Notes under the pieces: generated by a model | What the model was told of the DNA's origin: nothing | The model's database searches: none | The model's input: only the letters and a program-made list of their open reading frames with translations | From: Halorubrum trapanicum | GTDB lineage: Archaea > Halobacteriota > Halobacteria > Halobacteriales > Haloferacaceae | NCBI RefSeq assembly: GCF_017873555.1 | Contig: NZ_JAGGKE010000001.1 | Coordinates: 1-64,000, forward strand | DNA length: 64,000 bases | Reading direction: 5' to 3' | Position numbers and translations under genes: made by a program | Shown: one piece after another, positions 35,663 through 43,318 of the stretch | How positions within the stretch are numbered: the stretch's first letter is position 1 | Layout of the letters: each line of letters begins with the position of its first letter

Positions 35663-37054
35663 ATGGAACAGGCGCGCTCGCGGTCGTCGCCGCCGCTGGT
35701 CAGCCGGACCACAGCAGTCGACGAGCCGGCGTTCGCGGCGGCGTTCGACGCGCTCCCGTCTCCGCGTACGACCTGGAGCGCGCCCGACGACGCGCTGGTG
35801 CTCGGCGGCGGCGCGGCCGCGACGCTGACCGCCTCCGGAAGCGACCGGTTCGCGTCGGTCCGCGAGGCGGCGACGGAGCTGTTCGAAGCCGGCGACGTCC
35901 ACGCCGGCACCGAGGCGGCTCGCCCCCGCGTGTTCGGCGGCTTCTCCTTCCACGAGGGCGCCTGCGACGGCGACCCGTGGAAGCCGTTTCCGGAGGCGCG
36001 GTTCGTGCTGCCGCGGGTCCAACTGACAATCGCGGACAACGGCGCGTGGCTCACCGTCAACGCGGTCGGCGCCGACGCCGACGTCGACGCCGTCGAGGAC
36101 CGGTTAGCGCGCGAGGTCGACCGGTTCGCGGCGCTCGACGGGAGCGCCGCCGCGGAGGCGTCCGCCGCTCTCGACCCGCGACCGTCCCGGCCGGGAATCC
36201 GCGAGAGCCGCCGGACGACGAGCCGCGAGGCGTGGCGCGAGAGCGTCGGCGCCGCGGTCGACCGGATCCGCGACGGCGACCTTCGGAAGGTGGTGCTGGC
36301 GCAGGCGCTGGAGACCGACCTCGCCGGCGACTTCCCGCGCGCGGCGACCCTCGAACGCCTCGCCGAGAAGTACCCCGACTGCCACCGCTACTGGTTCGAG
36401 CCGGCCGCCGGGGAGAGCGCCTTCTTCGGCGCCACGCCCGAGCGCCTGGTCTCGCTGCGGGGCCGGACGGTCGAGACCGACGCGCTCGCCGGCACGACCG
36501 GGCGCGGCGAGACCCCCGCGGAAGACGAGTGGCTCGCACAGGAACTCCTCGACGACGAGAAAAACGTCCACGAGCACGAACTCGTCGCGGAGACGGTCCG
36601 CGACCAGCTGGAGCCGTTCGCGGCCTCGGTCTCCGCCGGCGAACGCCGCGTCCGCCGGCTCGCGACCGTCCAACACCTCCACACCCCGATCACAGCCGAA
36701 CTCGACGCGGACCGCCACGTCCTCGATCTGGTCGAGGCGCTCCACCCCACTCCCGCGGTCGGCGGGCTGCCGCCGGACCGCGCGCTGGCGACGATCCGCG
36801 AGACGGAGCCGTTCGACCGCGGCTGGTACGCCGCCCCGGTCGGCTGGATCGACGCCGCGGGCAACGGCGCGTTCGCGGTCGCGATCCGCTCCGCCGTCGC
36901 GAGCCGCCGTCGCGCCACGCTGTTCGCGGGCGTCGGTATCGTCTCCGACTCCGACCCCGACCGCGAGTGGGACGAGGTCCAGCTGAAGTACCGGCCGATA
37001 CTGGACGAACTGGAGGGCGACGCCGCGGACGCGGACGACTCGCCCGAGCGGTAG
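35663..37054 (+). CDS. menF: Isochorismate synthase
   Basis: A 463-residue chorismate-utilising enzyme. The N-terminal part contains RVFGGFSFHEG. The catalytic C-terminal domain has KVVLAQALE (general base Lys region), FFGATPERLVSLRG, ETDALAGTTGRG, NVHEHELVAETVRDQL, LHPTPAVGGLPPDRA and WYAAPVGWIDAAGNGAFAVAI, which is the standard order for MenF/EntC enzymes. It converts chorismate to isochorismate, first step of menaquinone synthesis; menE-like gene at 26983 belongs to the same pathway. The gene is not next to menD in this window. ATG 35663 is ~27 nt after ggataaag. Confidence 0.93.
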   Translation: MEQARSRSSPPLVSRTTAVDEPAFAAAFDALPSPRTTWSAPDDALVLGGGAAATLTASGSDRFASVREAATELFEAGDVHAGTEAARPRVFGGFSFHEGACDGDPWKPFPEARFVLPRVQLTIADNGAWLTVNAVGADADVDAVEDRLAREVDRFAALDGSAAAEASAALDPRPSRPGIRESRRTTSREAWRESVGAAVDRIRDGDLRKVVLAQALETDLAGDFPRAATLERLAEKYPDCHRYWFEPAAGESAFFGATPERLVSLRGRTVETDALAGTTGRGETPAEDEWLAQELLDDEKNVHEHELVAETVRDQLEPFAASVSAGERRVRRLATVQHLHTPITAELDADRHVLDLVEALHPTPAVGGLPPDRALATIRETEPFDRGWYAAPVGWIDAAGNGAFAVAIRSAVASRRRATLFAGVGIVSDSDPDREWDEVQLKYRPILDELEGDAADADDSPER

Positions 37055-37079
37055 TGTAACCGTCCGGCGGCGCTCGCGT

Positions 37080-37820
37080 CTACTGGAACATCTTCAGCGG
37101 CTCGGCCTGCGAGCTCTCCTCGGTCGCCCGTCGCATCTGCTCTGCGAGCTGCTGTTTCGCGTCTCGGATCTCGGTCGCCTGCTCGACGAGTCCCTCGGTC
37201 GGGGTGTCGATGCCGGCTATCGGGTCGATTCCGTCGGCGATGAGCACGCGCGCCGCCTCGGGGTCGGGGAACTGCGGGTCGGACTCGACGACCAGCCCGA
37301 CCGCGTCGCGGTCGTCTTCCAGCGCGGCCGCCAGCATCGCGCCCGTCGGCCCGGAGACGAGTCCGGACTCGGGCGGCTCTGACACCTCGGCGCGCCCCAG
37401 CGCCCCGCCGCCGTCGCCGGTCGCGATCCCGTACAGCTCCGGTGGCGCCTCGTCCTTCTCGCGGCCGAGCCCCGACAGGAACACCGGGAACAGGTCGACC
37501 TCGTCGAACCACGAGCCGAGACACGCCGCCACCTCTGTCGCCGCACTCGGGTTCACGGGCACGTCGCTGCGGAGCGCGACGAGGTCGTTCTCGGGGTCCG
37601 CGTACAGCCGCACCGGCGTCGTCGCGGCCGTCTCGGACTCCAGGTAGACGGCCACCGGCGGGAGTCCGTCGCAGTGGACGTTCGCGTAGTGGGTCATCCC
37701 GTGAGCGTCGATCAGGTGATCGGTCGCTATCTTCCCGACGAGACCGACGCCCGGGAACCCCTCCACCAGCGTCGGCTCGTCCAGCGAGACGTCGTCGTCG
37801 AGGACGGAGATGCGTGCCAT
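37080..37820 (-). CDS. PAC2-family proteasome assembly chaperone-like protein
   Basis: A 246-residue PAC2-family protein. The N-terminal hallmark LVEGFPGVGLVGKIATDHLI (~16-35) is intact, followed by VYLESETAATTPVRLY and VPVFLSGLGREKDEAPP-type strands, and GPTGAMLAAALE at ~165-176. A Glu-rich coiled C-terminus (EQATEIRDAKQQLAEQM) follows. Archaeal PAC2 proteins (PbaA/PbaB type) are proposed proteasome-assembly or ATP-independent chaperones; the role is not settled. Start MARISVLDDDV chosen over a long Arg/Ser-rich upstream frame. It is convergent with menF. Confidence 0.88.
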   Translation of the reverse strand: MARISVLDDDVSLDEPTLVEGFPGVGLVGKIATDHLIDAHGMTHYANVHCDGLPPVAVYLESETAATTPVRLYADPENDLVALRSDVPVNPSAATEVAACLGSWFDEVDLFPVFLSGLGREKDEAPPELYGIATGDGGGALGRAEVSEPPESGLVSGPTGAMLAAALEDDRDAVGLVVESDPQFPDPEAARVLIADGIDPIAGIDTPTEGLVEQATEIRDAKQQLAEQMRRATEESSQAEPLKMFQ

Positions 37821-37917
37821 GCGCGCCCCTACGCCCGGGGCGGACCTAAAGGTGCGGCGCGGCGCGACGACGCGCGAGTCCCGAAACCGTCTAACGGCCC
37901 GGCGCGAAAGGGAGGCC

Positions 37918-38871
37918 ATGAATCCGCTCGACCGATACGAGTCGCTCGTCGACGACGTCGACGCGTTCCGGGCGGCGTGCGACCGCCCGCTCCCCTCGGT
38001 CGTGCGCACGAACCGGATCGCGGCGACGCCGGCCCGCGTCCGCGAGGCGTTCGACGAGGCGGGGGTGGCGTACGAGCCGGTCGACTGGCACGACGGTCTC
38101 TTTCGGCTCCCCGACGGGAACCCCGGCGGCAACTGGCCGTACGTCCACGGTTGGACCCACGGGCAGGAGGAGGTGTCCGTGCTGCCGGCGCTCGCGCTCG
38201 ACCCGCAGCCGGGCGAGCGCGTCTGGGACGCCTGCGCGGCTCCCGGCAGCAAGACGACCCAGATCGCGGACGCGATGGACGACGAGGGGACGGTCGTCGC
38301 CAACGACAACAACCTCGGGCGCCTCTCCGCGCTCCGCCACAACGCCGAGCGCCTCGGGATCACGAACTCCATCGTCACGAACCAGGACGCCCGCAACTTC
38401 TCGACGAAGCCGCTGGCGTTCGACGAGTTCGACCGCGCGCTGGTCGACGCCCCCTGCTCGTGTGAGGGCACCTGCCGGAAGAACCCGGACGTGCTCGACC
38501 AGTGGACGCTCGACCACGTTCACGCGGTCGCGGGGATCCAGAAGGGGGTCTTGGCCCGCGCCGTTCAGGCGACCCGCCCCGGCGGCGTCGTCGTCTACTC
38601 CACGTGTACGTTCGCGCCCGAGGAGAACGAGGCCGTCCTCGATCACGTCCTCGCGAGCGAGGACTGCGAGCTGGTCGAGTTCGACCTGCCGCTCGAAACC
38701 GACCCCGGCGTCACCGAGTGGGACGGCGAGACGTACGACGAGTCCGTGACGCGCACGAAGCGGGTCTACCCGCACCGCAACGACACGGGCGGGTTCTTCT
38801 GCGCGAAGCTGCGTGTCGGCGGAGAGAGCGACGAGAGCGGTGACGCGGTCGACCGCGAGGTGGCCGCATGA
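37918..38871 (+). CDS. RsmB/NSUN-family RNA cytosine-5 methyltransferase
   Basis: A 317-residue m5C RNA methyltransferase. Motif I reads VWDACAAPGSKTTQIA, motif IV is ALVDAPCSCEGT and motif VI YSTCTFAPEENE; the two Cys (PCS and TCT) are the paired catalytic and product-release cysteines. The N-terminal ~100 residues form the RNA-binding ferredoxin-like part. No PUA domain is fused, but the next gene, overlapping by ATGA at 38868-38871, encodes a PUA-like protein. Substrate is probably tRNA or rRNA. Confidence 0.92.
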   Translation: MNPLDRYESLVDDVDAFRAACDRPLPSVVRTNRIAATPARVREAFDEAGVAYEPVDWHDGLFRLPDGNPGGNWPYVHGWTHGQEEVSVLPALALDPQPGERVWDACAAPGSKTTQIADAMDDEGTVVANDNNLGRLSALRHNAERLGITNSIVTNQDARNFSTKPLAFDEFDRALVDAPCSCEGTCRKNPDVLDQWTLDHVHAVAGIQKGVLARAVQATRPGGVVVYSTCTFAPEENEAVLDHVLASEDCELVEFDLPLETDPGVTEWDGETYDESVTRTKRVYPHRNDTGGFFCAKLRVGGESDESGDAVDREVAA

Positions 38872-39419
38872 GCGACGACGCCAGGAGCGCGGAGGTCGAC
38901 GCCCCCACCAACGACGGTCAGCAGTTCGATCGGTTGCCGGCGACGCCCGCCGATCGGGAGGTGGAGGGCCGGGCGAGCCGCGAGGAGGTCCTCGACTGGT
39001 GGGAGGAACGGTTCGAAATCGGGAGGGAGGTCTTCGCGGAGTACTCCTTCTGGGAGAAGGGCGCCGGGAAGGTCTGGATCTTCAACGGCGAGGCGACCGA
39101 CCCCAGCGAGGTGGAGGCGGTCGGGATGACGTTCCTCCGGACGCGACAGGAACACTGGAAGCCGACCGGGCGGGCGGTCTCGCGGTTCGGCGCGCGCGCG
39201 ACGAAGAACGTGATCGAACTGGATCCGGAGCAGGCGGCCACCTTCGCCGCGGGCGACGATCAGGACATCCCCGAGTGGGACGGCGACTGGGGATACCTGA
39301 TCGCGACCCACGAGGTCGCCGGTGAAAGCGTGCCGATCGGCGTGGGGCTGTATTTATACGACGAACTGCGCTCCGTGGTTCCGAAGGGAAGCCGGGCGGA
39401 CCTGCCGGTCGTGGAGTGA
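38868..39419 (+). CDS. NIP7/PUA-like RNA-binding partner of the NSUN methyltransferase
   Basis: A 183-residue protein. The N-terminal ~45 residues are acidic and flexible. The middle has the helix REEVLDWWEERFEIG and strands around EKGAGKVWIFNG. The second half reads like a PUA-type barrel (TGRAVSRFGARATKNVIEL then IATHEVAGESVPIGVGLYLYDELRSVVPKG). Start ATG overlaps the methyltransferase stop in ATGA, a strong sign of translational coupling. Inference: it guides the methyltransferase to its RNA, as the fused PUA domain does in eukaryotic NSUN6. Confidence 0.82.
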   Translation: MSDDARSAEVDAPTNDGQQFDRLPATPADREVEGRASREEVLDWWEERFEIGREVFAEYSFWEKGAGKVWIFNGEATDPSEVEAVGMTFLRTRQEHWKPTGRAVSRFGARATKNVIELDPEQAATFAAGDDQDIPEWDGDWGYLIATHEVAGESVPIGVGLYLYDELRSVVPKGSRADLPVVE

Positions 39420-39447
39420 GGGATCGAGGTGGTGAGTCGTTTTGTTG

Positions 39448-39875
39448 TTTATAAACCGCTACCGCCGTGGTGAACGCTTCCAAGGCCCCAGCCGCTCGCT
39501 TATAAACGATTGACTATGTGACGGCGGTGAACACTTCCAAAGCCCCAGCCGTGAGGTGGGCGCACGCTCGCTGTGCTCCTCGTCGCTCGTTTCACTCGCT
39601 CCTGCGGTGCTTGCGTCGCCTGCGCCCACCTCACGGCTGCCCCTTTGAGTCCCACCCGAACGCGACCGCACCACCGGAAGACGGTCCTGCTCGCTCACTG
39701 CGTTCGCTGCGCGGGCTGCGACTTCCGTACTCCCGCTCGCTCCCTGCGGTCGCTCGCGGGACCGCGCCTCACGCCTCCCCAGCCTCGTCGCTCACTTCGT
39801 TCGCGACTCCCTCGCGCGTGCGACTCGCGGCCTGCGGCCGCTCGTCGGCACGCGCCACCGCTCCGATTTAAATAT
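39448..39875. repeat. Structured intergenic repeat element, copy 1
   Basis: A ~430-nt gene-free stretch between convergent genes. In order: TATA-like tttataaac (39448-39456); unit A' (39469-39494); TATA-like cttataaac (39499-39507); unit A (39526-39551), which is 23/26 identical to A'; an 18-bp inverted repeat (39547-39564 with 39621-39638) closing a 56-nt loop; the stretch gcccctttgagtcccacc; a ~110-nt part not found in copy 2; a conserved block (39765-39789); hairpin 39787-39807; hairpin 39827-39841; and A/T-rich gatttaaatatc. Copy 2 at 49854-50189 has the same plan with compensatory stem changes and the opposite loop orientation. No transposase or target-site duplication is seen. Confidence 0.85.
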
Positions 39876-39876
39876 C

Positions 39877-41394
39877 CTATTCCGATTTCTCCCGGACCGT
39901 TCCCCCGCCCAGTCCCTCCCACTCGACCCGGTAGCCGAGCCGCGAGAGGGCCGCGCTCGCGTCGTCGACGCCGTGCTCGTCGAGGACCGCCTCGGCCTCA
40001 GAGAGCGACATCCCGGCTTCGATTTCGTCGCTGATTGCCGCTAACACCGCGGGCCGCACGAGCGTCCGCCCGATCTGCTCGTGGTCGGGGAACGCCTTGC
40101 CATCGATCGCCTCGACGCTCACGCCGTGTTCGTCCGCGAGGTCGTCCAGTCCGATCGCGTCGGCGTCCGGCGAGAGCGAGTCGGGGAGGTCGGCGGCCGC
40201 GTCCGCGACGAACTCGGCCTCGTACTCGCGGAGCACGTCGACCACGTCCTTCACCCGCACCGTCCCGGAGTAGGTGACGACGCGGTGGTCGCGCGCGGCG
40301 ATCTCCTCGCCGACGCCGAGGCTCTCGTCGACGGCCACGAGGAGGTCCACGTCCTCGACGTCCGCCAGCTGGCCGAGCTTCTTCTCGACGTACTCGGGCG
40401 TCCAGAAGCCCATCACCTCGAAGAACAGCCGGAAGTCGGCGTGGTCGTAGTCGAACGCGAAATCGGGGATCATCACGCTCGCGCCCGTCTCCAGCGGCTC
40501 CGGCTCGCGGACGAGCGTCCAGTCGAGGTCGAGTCCGCGGACGCGCCCGGCGAAGTCCGCCTCGACCCCGCTGTCGAAGTCGGGTTCGGCGACCGGCTCC
40601 ACGTCCGGCACGCTCACGTCGCCGTCGGAGAGGCGCATCGTGCGCTCGCGGCCGCGGTCGTCTATCGTCGCCTCCAGCGACCACTCCGCCGACTCCGCGA
40701 CCGTCCGGAGCAGTCTGGCAAAGGCGGTGCCGTACCGTCGCGTGTGCGAGAACAGCCTGTCCGGGCCGGTGACGACGAGTTCGCGGCCCTCGGAGGTCTG
40801 CTCCACCTCGTACATCAGCCGCAGGCGCTTGACGGCGGAGACGAGCCGCTTCGGGTCGTTCGACCGGACCCTGACCTCGGTGGCGTCGAACAGCGCGGTC
40901 TGGGCCAAAGAGAGGTCGTACTGCTCCAGCAGGGAGTCGGGGTCCCACCGTACGTCGCCGTCGACGAGGACCTGATTGACGTCGCGGTCGGCGTACAGCG
41001 ACGCGTCCACGTCCGCCGATTCGATGCCGAGCGCGTCGGCCGCGCGGTCGACCGCGGTCTCCCGCTCCGCCTCGCTGGCGACGCCGACCGCCTCCGCGGC
41101 CTCGAACGCGGCCCGCCGGACGCGACGGGGCGGGACCGGCGCTCGCGTCTCGAACTCGCACTCGCGCTCGACGAGCGCCGCCAGCCCGCGGACGAGCTTG
41201 AAGTCGCCGTTCCGCGCGGCGGCGTCGGACTCCAGCTCCGCCAGCGCGCTGTCGAGGTCGCCGCGGCGCTCGCCGACGTGCGACTCGAACGTCCCGAGGA
41301 CCTGCGCCGCGAGCGGCCGGTGTTCCCGGGTCGCGAACTGCGGGCGGTAGCCGCCGCCCGCCCGGGAGACGCGCAGGAGGTCCTTCCGTAACAC
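39877..41394 (-). CDS. Bax1-like (DUF790) nuclease
   Basis: A 505-residue protein from a GTG start (MLRKDLLRVSRAGGGYRPQF). The DUF790 family includes archaeal Bax1, a nuclease that partners helicase XPB. The C-terminal third holds a PD-(D/E)xK-like core: MIPDFAFDYDHADFRLFFEVMGFWTPEYVEKKL, where Asp, Glu and the Lys of EYVEKKL would be catalytic. XPB itself is not adjacent here. The C-terminus (after ~420) contains two small helical repeats. Role in DNA repair is inferred from the family. Confidence 0.88.
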   Translation of the reverse strand: MLRKDLLRVSRAGGGYRPQFATREHRPLAAQVLGTFESHVGERRGDLDSALAELESDAAARNGDFKLVRGLAALVERECEFETRAPVPPRRVRRAAFEAAEAVGVASEAERETAVDRAADALGIESADVDASLYADRDVNQVLVDGDVRWDPDSLLEQYDLSLAQTALFDATEVRVRSNDPKRLVSAVKRLRLMYEVEQTSEGRELVVTGPDRLFSHTRRYGTAFARLLRTVAESAEWSLEATIDDRGRERTMRLSDGDVSVPDVEPVAEPDFDSGVEADFAGRVRGLDLDWTLVREPEPLETGASVMIPDFAFDYDHADFRLFFEVMGFWTPEYVEKKLGQLADVEDVDLLVAVDESLGVGEEIAARDHRVVTYSGTVRVKDVVDVLREYEAEFVADAAADLPDSLSPDADAIGLDDLADEHGVSVEAIDGKAFPDHEQIGRTLVRPAVLAAISDEIEAGMSLSEAEAVLDEHGVDDASAALSRLGYRVEWEGLGGGTVREKSE

Positions 41395-41481
41395 GGCCGC
41401 GGCTACGCGAGCGCCCGTCTAAAACCGGGCGGTTTCCCCGGTGCGACACGCTTAACTCCGAAACCCCTCGATCGGAGGGTA

Positions 41482-43218
41482 ATGAGTACCGACGCGGCGA
41501 GCGACACGGACGCCGGCGGTGAGAGCGACGACGCCGGCGACGCCGCTTCCTCCGAGGCGTTCGTCCGGACCTGCGAGCACCTCGTCGAGCGCATCCTCGC
41601 GGGCGAAATCGAGCGCGACGACCTCGAGAGCGCCAAGCTCGACGCCTGCTCGGAGTTCGGCTCCCCGAAGGTGCCGAAGAACACCGAGATACTCGACCAC
41701 GCGCCCGCGGAACACCGCGACGACGTGATCGAGGTGGTCCAGCGCAAGCCCGTCCGGACCGCCTCGGGCGTCTCGCCGGTCGCGATCATGACCTCGCCGG
41801 AGCTGTGCCCCCACGGGAAGTGCCTCTACTGCCCCGGCGGTCCGGCCTCCGAGTTCTCCTCCGCGCAGTCGTACACGGGTCACGAGCCGGCCGCCGCCCG
41901 CGGCGAGCAGAACGACTACGACCCGTACGGGCAGGTCACCCTCCGGCTCGAACAGCTCCGGAAGATCGGCCACCCGGTCGATAAGGTCGAACTCATCCTG
42001 ATGGGCGGGACGATGACCGCGCGCTCGCACGACTACCAGGAGTGGTTCGTGAAGCGCGCCCTGCAGGCGATGAACGACTACGACCTCGACAAGGAGCCGG
42101 AGCCGGCCGAGGGCGAGTCGTTCGCGCCCGCCCCCGAGGAGACGGAGTTCGAGTATCTGGAGGACGTGATCGCGGAAAACGAGACGAACGCGATCCGCAA
42201 CATCGGCACCACTTTCGAGACGAAGCCGGACTGGTGCGATCCCGAGCAGATCGACCGCATGCTCGATCTGGGCGGCACGAAGGTCGAGGTCGGCGTCCAG
42301 ACCACCTACGAGCGGATCAACCGCGAGATGCACCGCGGCCACGGCAACGAGGCGAGCCGGAACGCGAACCGCCGCCTGCGCGACGCCGCGTTCAAGGTCG
42401 GCTTCCACATGATGCCCGGCCAGCCGGGGATGACCCGGGAGATGTGTCTGGAGGACTTCCGCCAGCTGTTCGACAATCCCGACTGGCGCCCGGACTACCT
42501 GAAGATCTACCCCACCCTCGTCGTCGAGGGCACCCGGGTGTACGACCGCTGGCGCCGCGACGACTTCGACCCGCTCACCAGCGAGGAGGCGGCCGACGTG
42601 GTCGCCGACGCCATGGACCTCATCCCGAAGTACACGCGGCTCCAGCGCGTCCAGCGCGACATCCCCGCCGACTTCATCGACGCCGGCGTCCAGAAGTCGA
42701 ACCTCCGCCAGCTCGCGGCCCGGCGCGCCGAGGAGAAGGGGATCGTCCAGCGCGACATCCGCGCCCGCGAGGTCGGCCACAACGACGCCGACCCGGACCC
42801 GGACGACGTCGAACTCGACGTCACCACCTACGAGGCCGGCGGCGGGACGGAACAGTTCATCGCCTTCGAGGACCCCGTCCGCGACCTCCTCGTCGGGTTC
42901 TGTCGCCTGCGGTTCCCCTCCTTCGCGCCCGACCAGCCGGGCGCGCCGGGCACCGAGAGCGACCCGATCCGCCCCGAACTCGAAGACGCCGCGCTGGTCC
43001 GCGAGCTCCACGTGTACGGCAACGAGGTCGGCATCGGCGGCGACGGCGACTGGCAGCATCAGGGGTACGGGACGAAGCTCCTCGAACGCGCCGAAGAGCT
43101 GTCTCGCGAGGCGGGCTACCGGAAGATTGCGGTCATCTCAGGGATCGGCGCCCGCGAGTACTACCGGAACAAGCTCGGCTACCGACAGGACGGGCCGTAC
43201 GTGTCGAAGCGGCTCTGA
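41482..43218 (+). CDS. elp3: Elongator-like tRNA U34 carboxymethyltransferase Elp3 (radical SAM/GNAT)
   Basis: A 578-residue enzyme of tRNA wobble-uridine modification. The 4Fe-4S cluster Cys are C109, C114 and C117 in [12 protein letters not shown]. The radical-SAM body includes [31 protein letters not shown] and [12 protein letters not shown]. A zinc/RNA-binding lid precedes the C-terminal GNAT acetyl-CoA domain ([40 protein letters not shown]-type, residues ~520-570). The N-terminal ~25 residues are acidic and probably disordered. A TATA-like taact lies ~28 nt upstream. Elp3 acts alone in archaea, without other Elongator subunits. Confidence 0.96.
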   Translation: [578 protein letters not shown]

Positions 43219-43318
43219 CCGGATCGAGAGCGGTCCGGTCGCTCGCTTCGTCGCCCCCGCAGTCCCCACCGCACCCACAACGACACGCCTTTTTCCGGCC
43301 CGCCGGTTGCTTTGGAGT

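Noticed and set aside
39547-39638. Terminal inverted repeats of an insertion sequence or MITE
   Set aside because: The arms are internal to a larger shared element, there is no transposase or target-site duplication at the outer ends, and covarying stems suggest structure rather than transposition ends. MITE origin is not fully excluded.
39518-40034. Overlapping plus-strand frames of 117 and 153 codons across the repeat element
   Set aside because: They cross hairpins and repeats, show no protein-like composition and have no conserved equivalent in copy 2.
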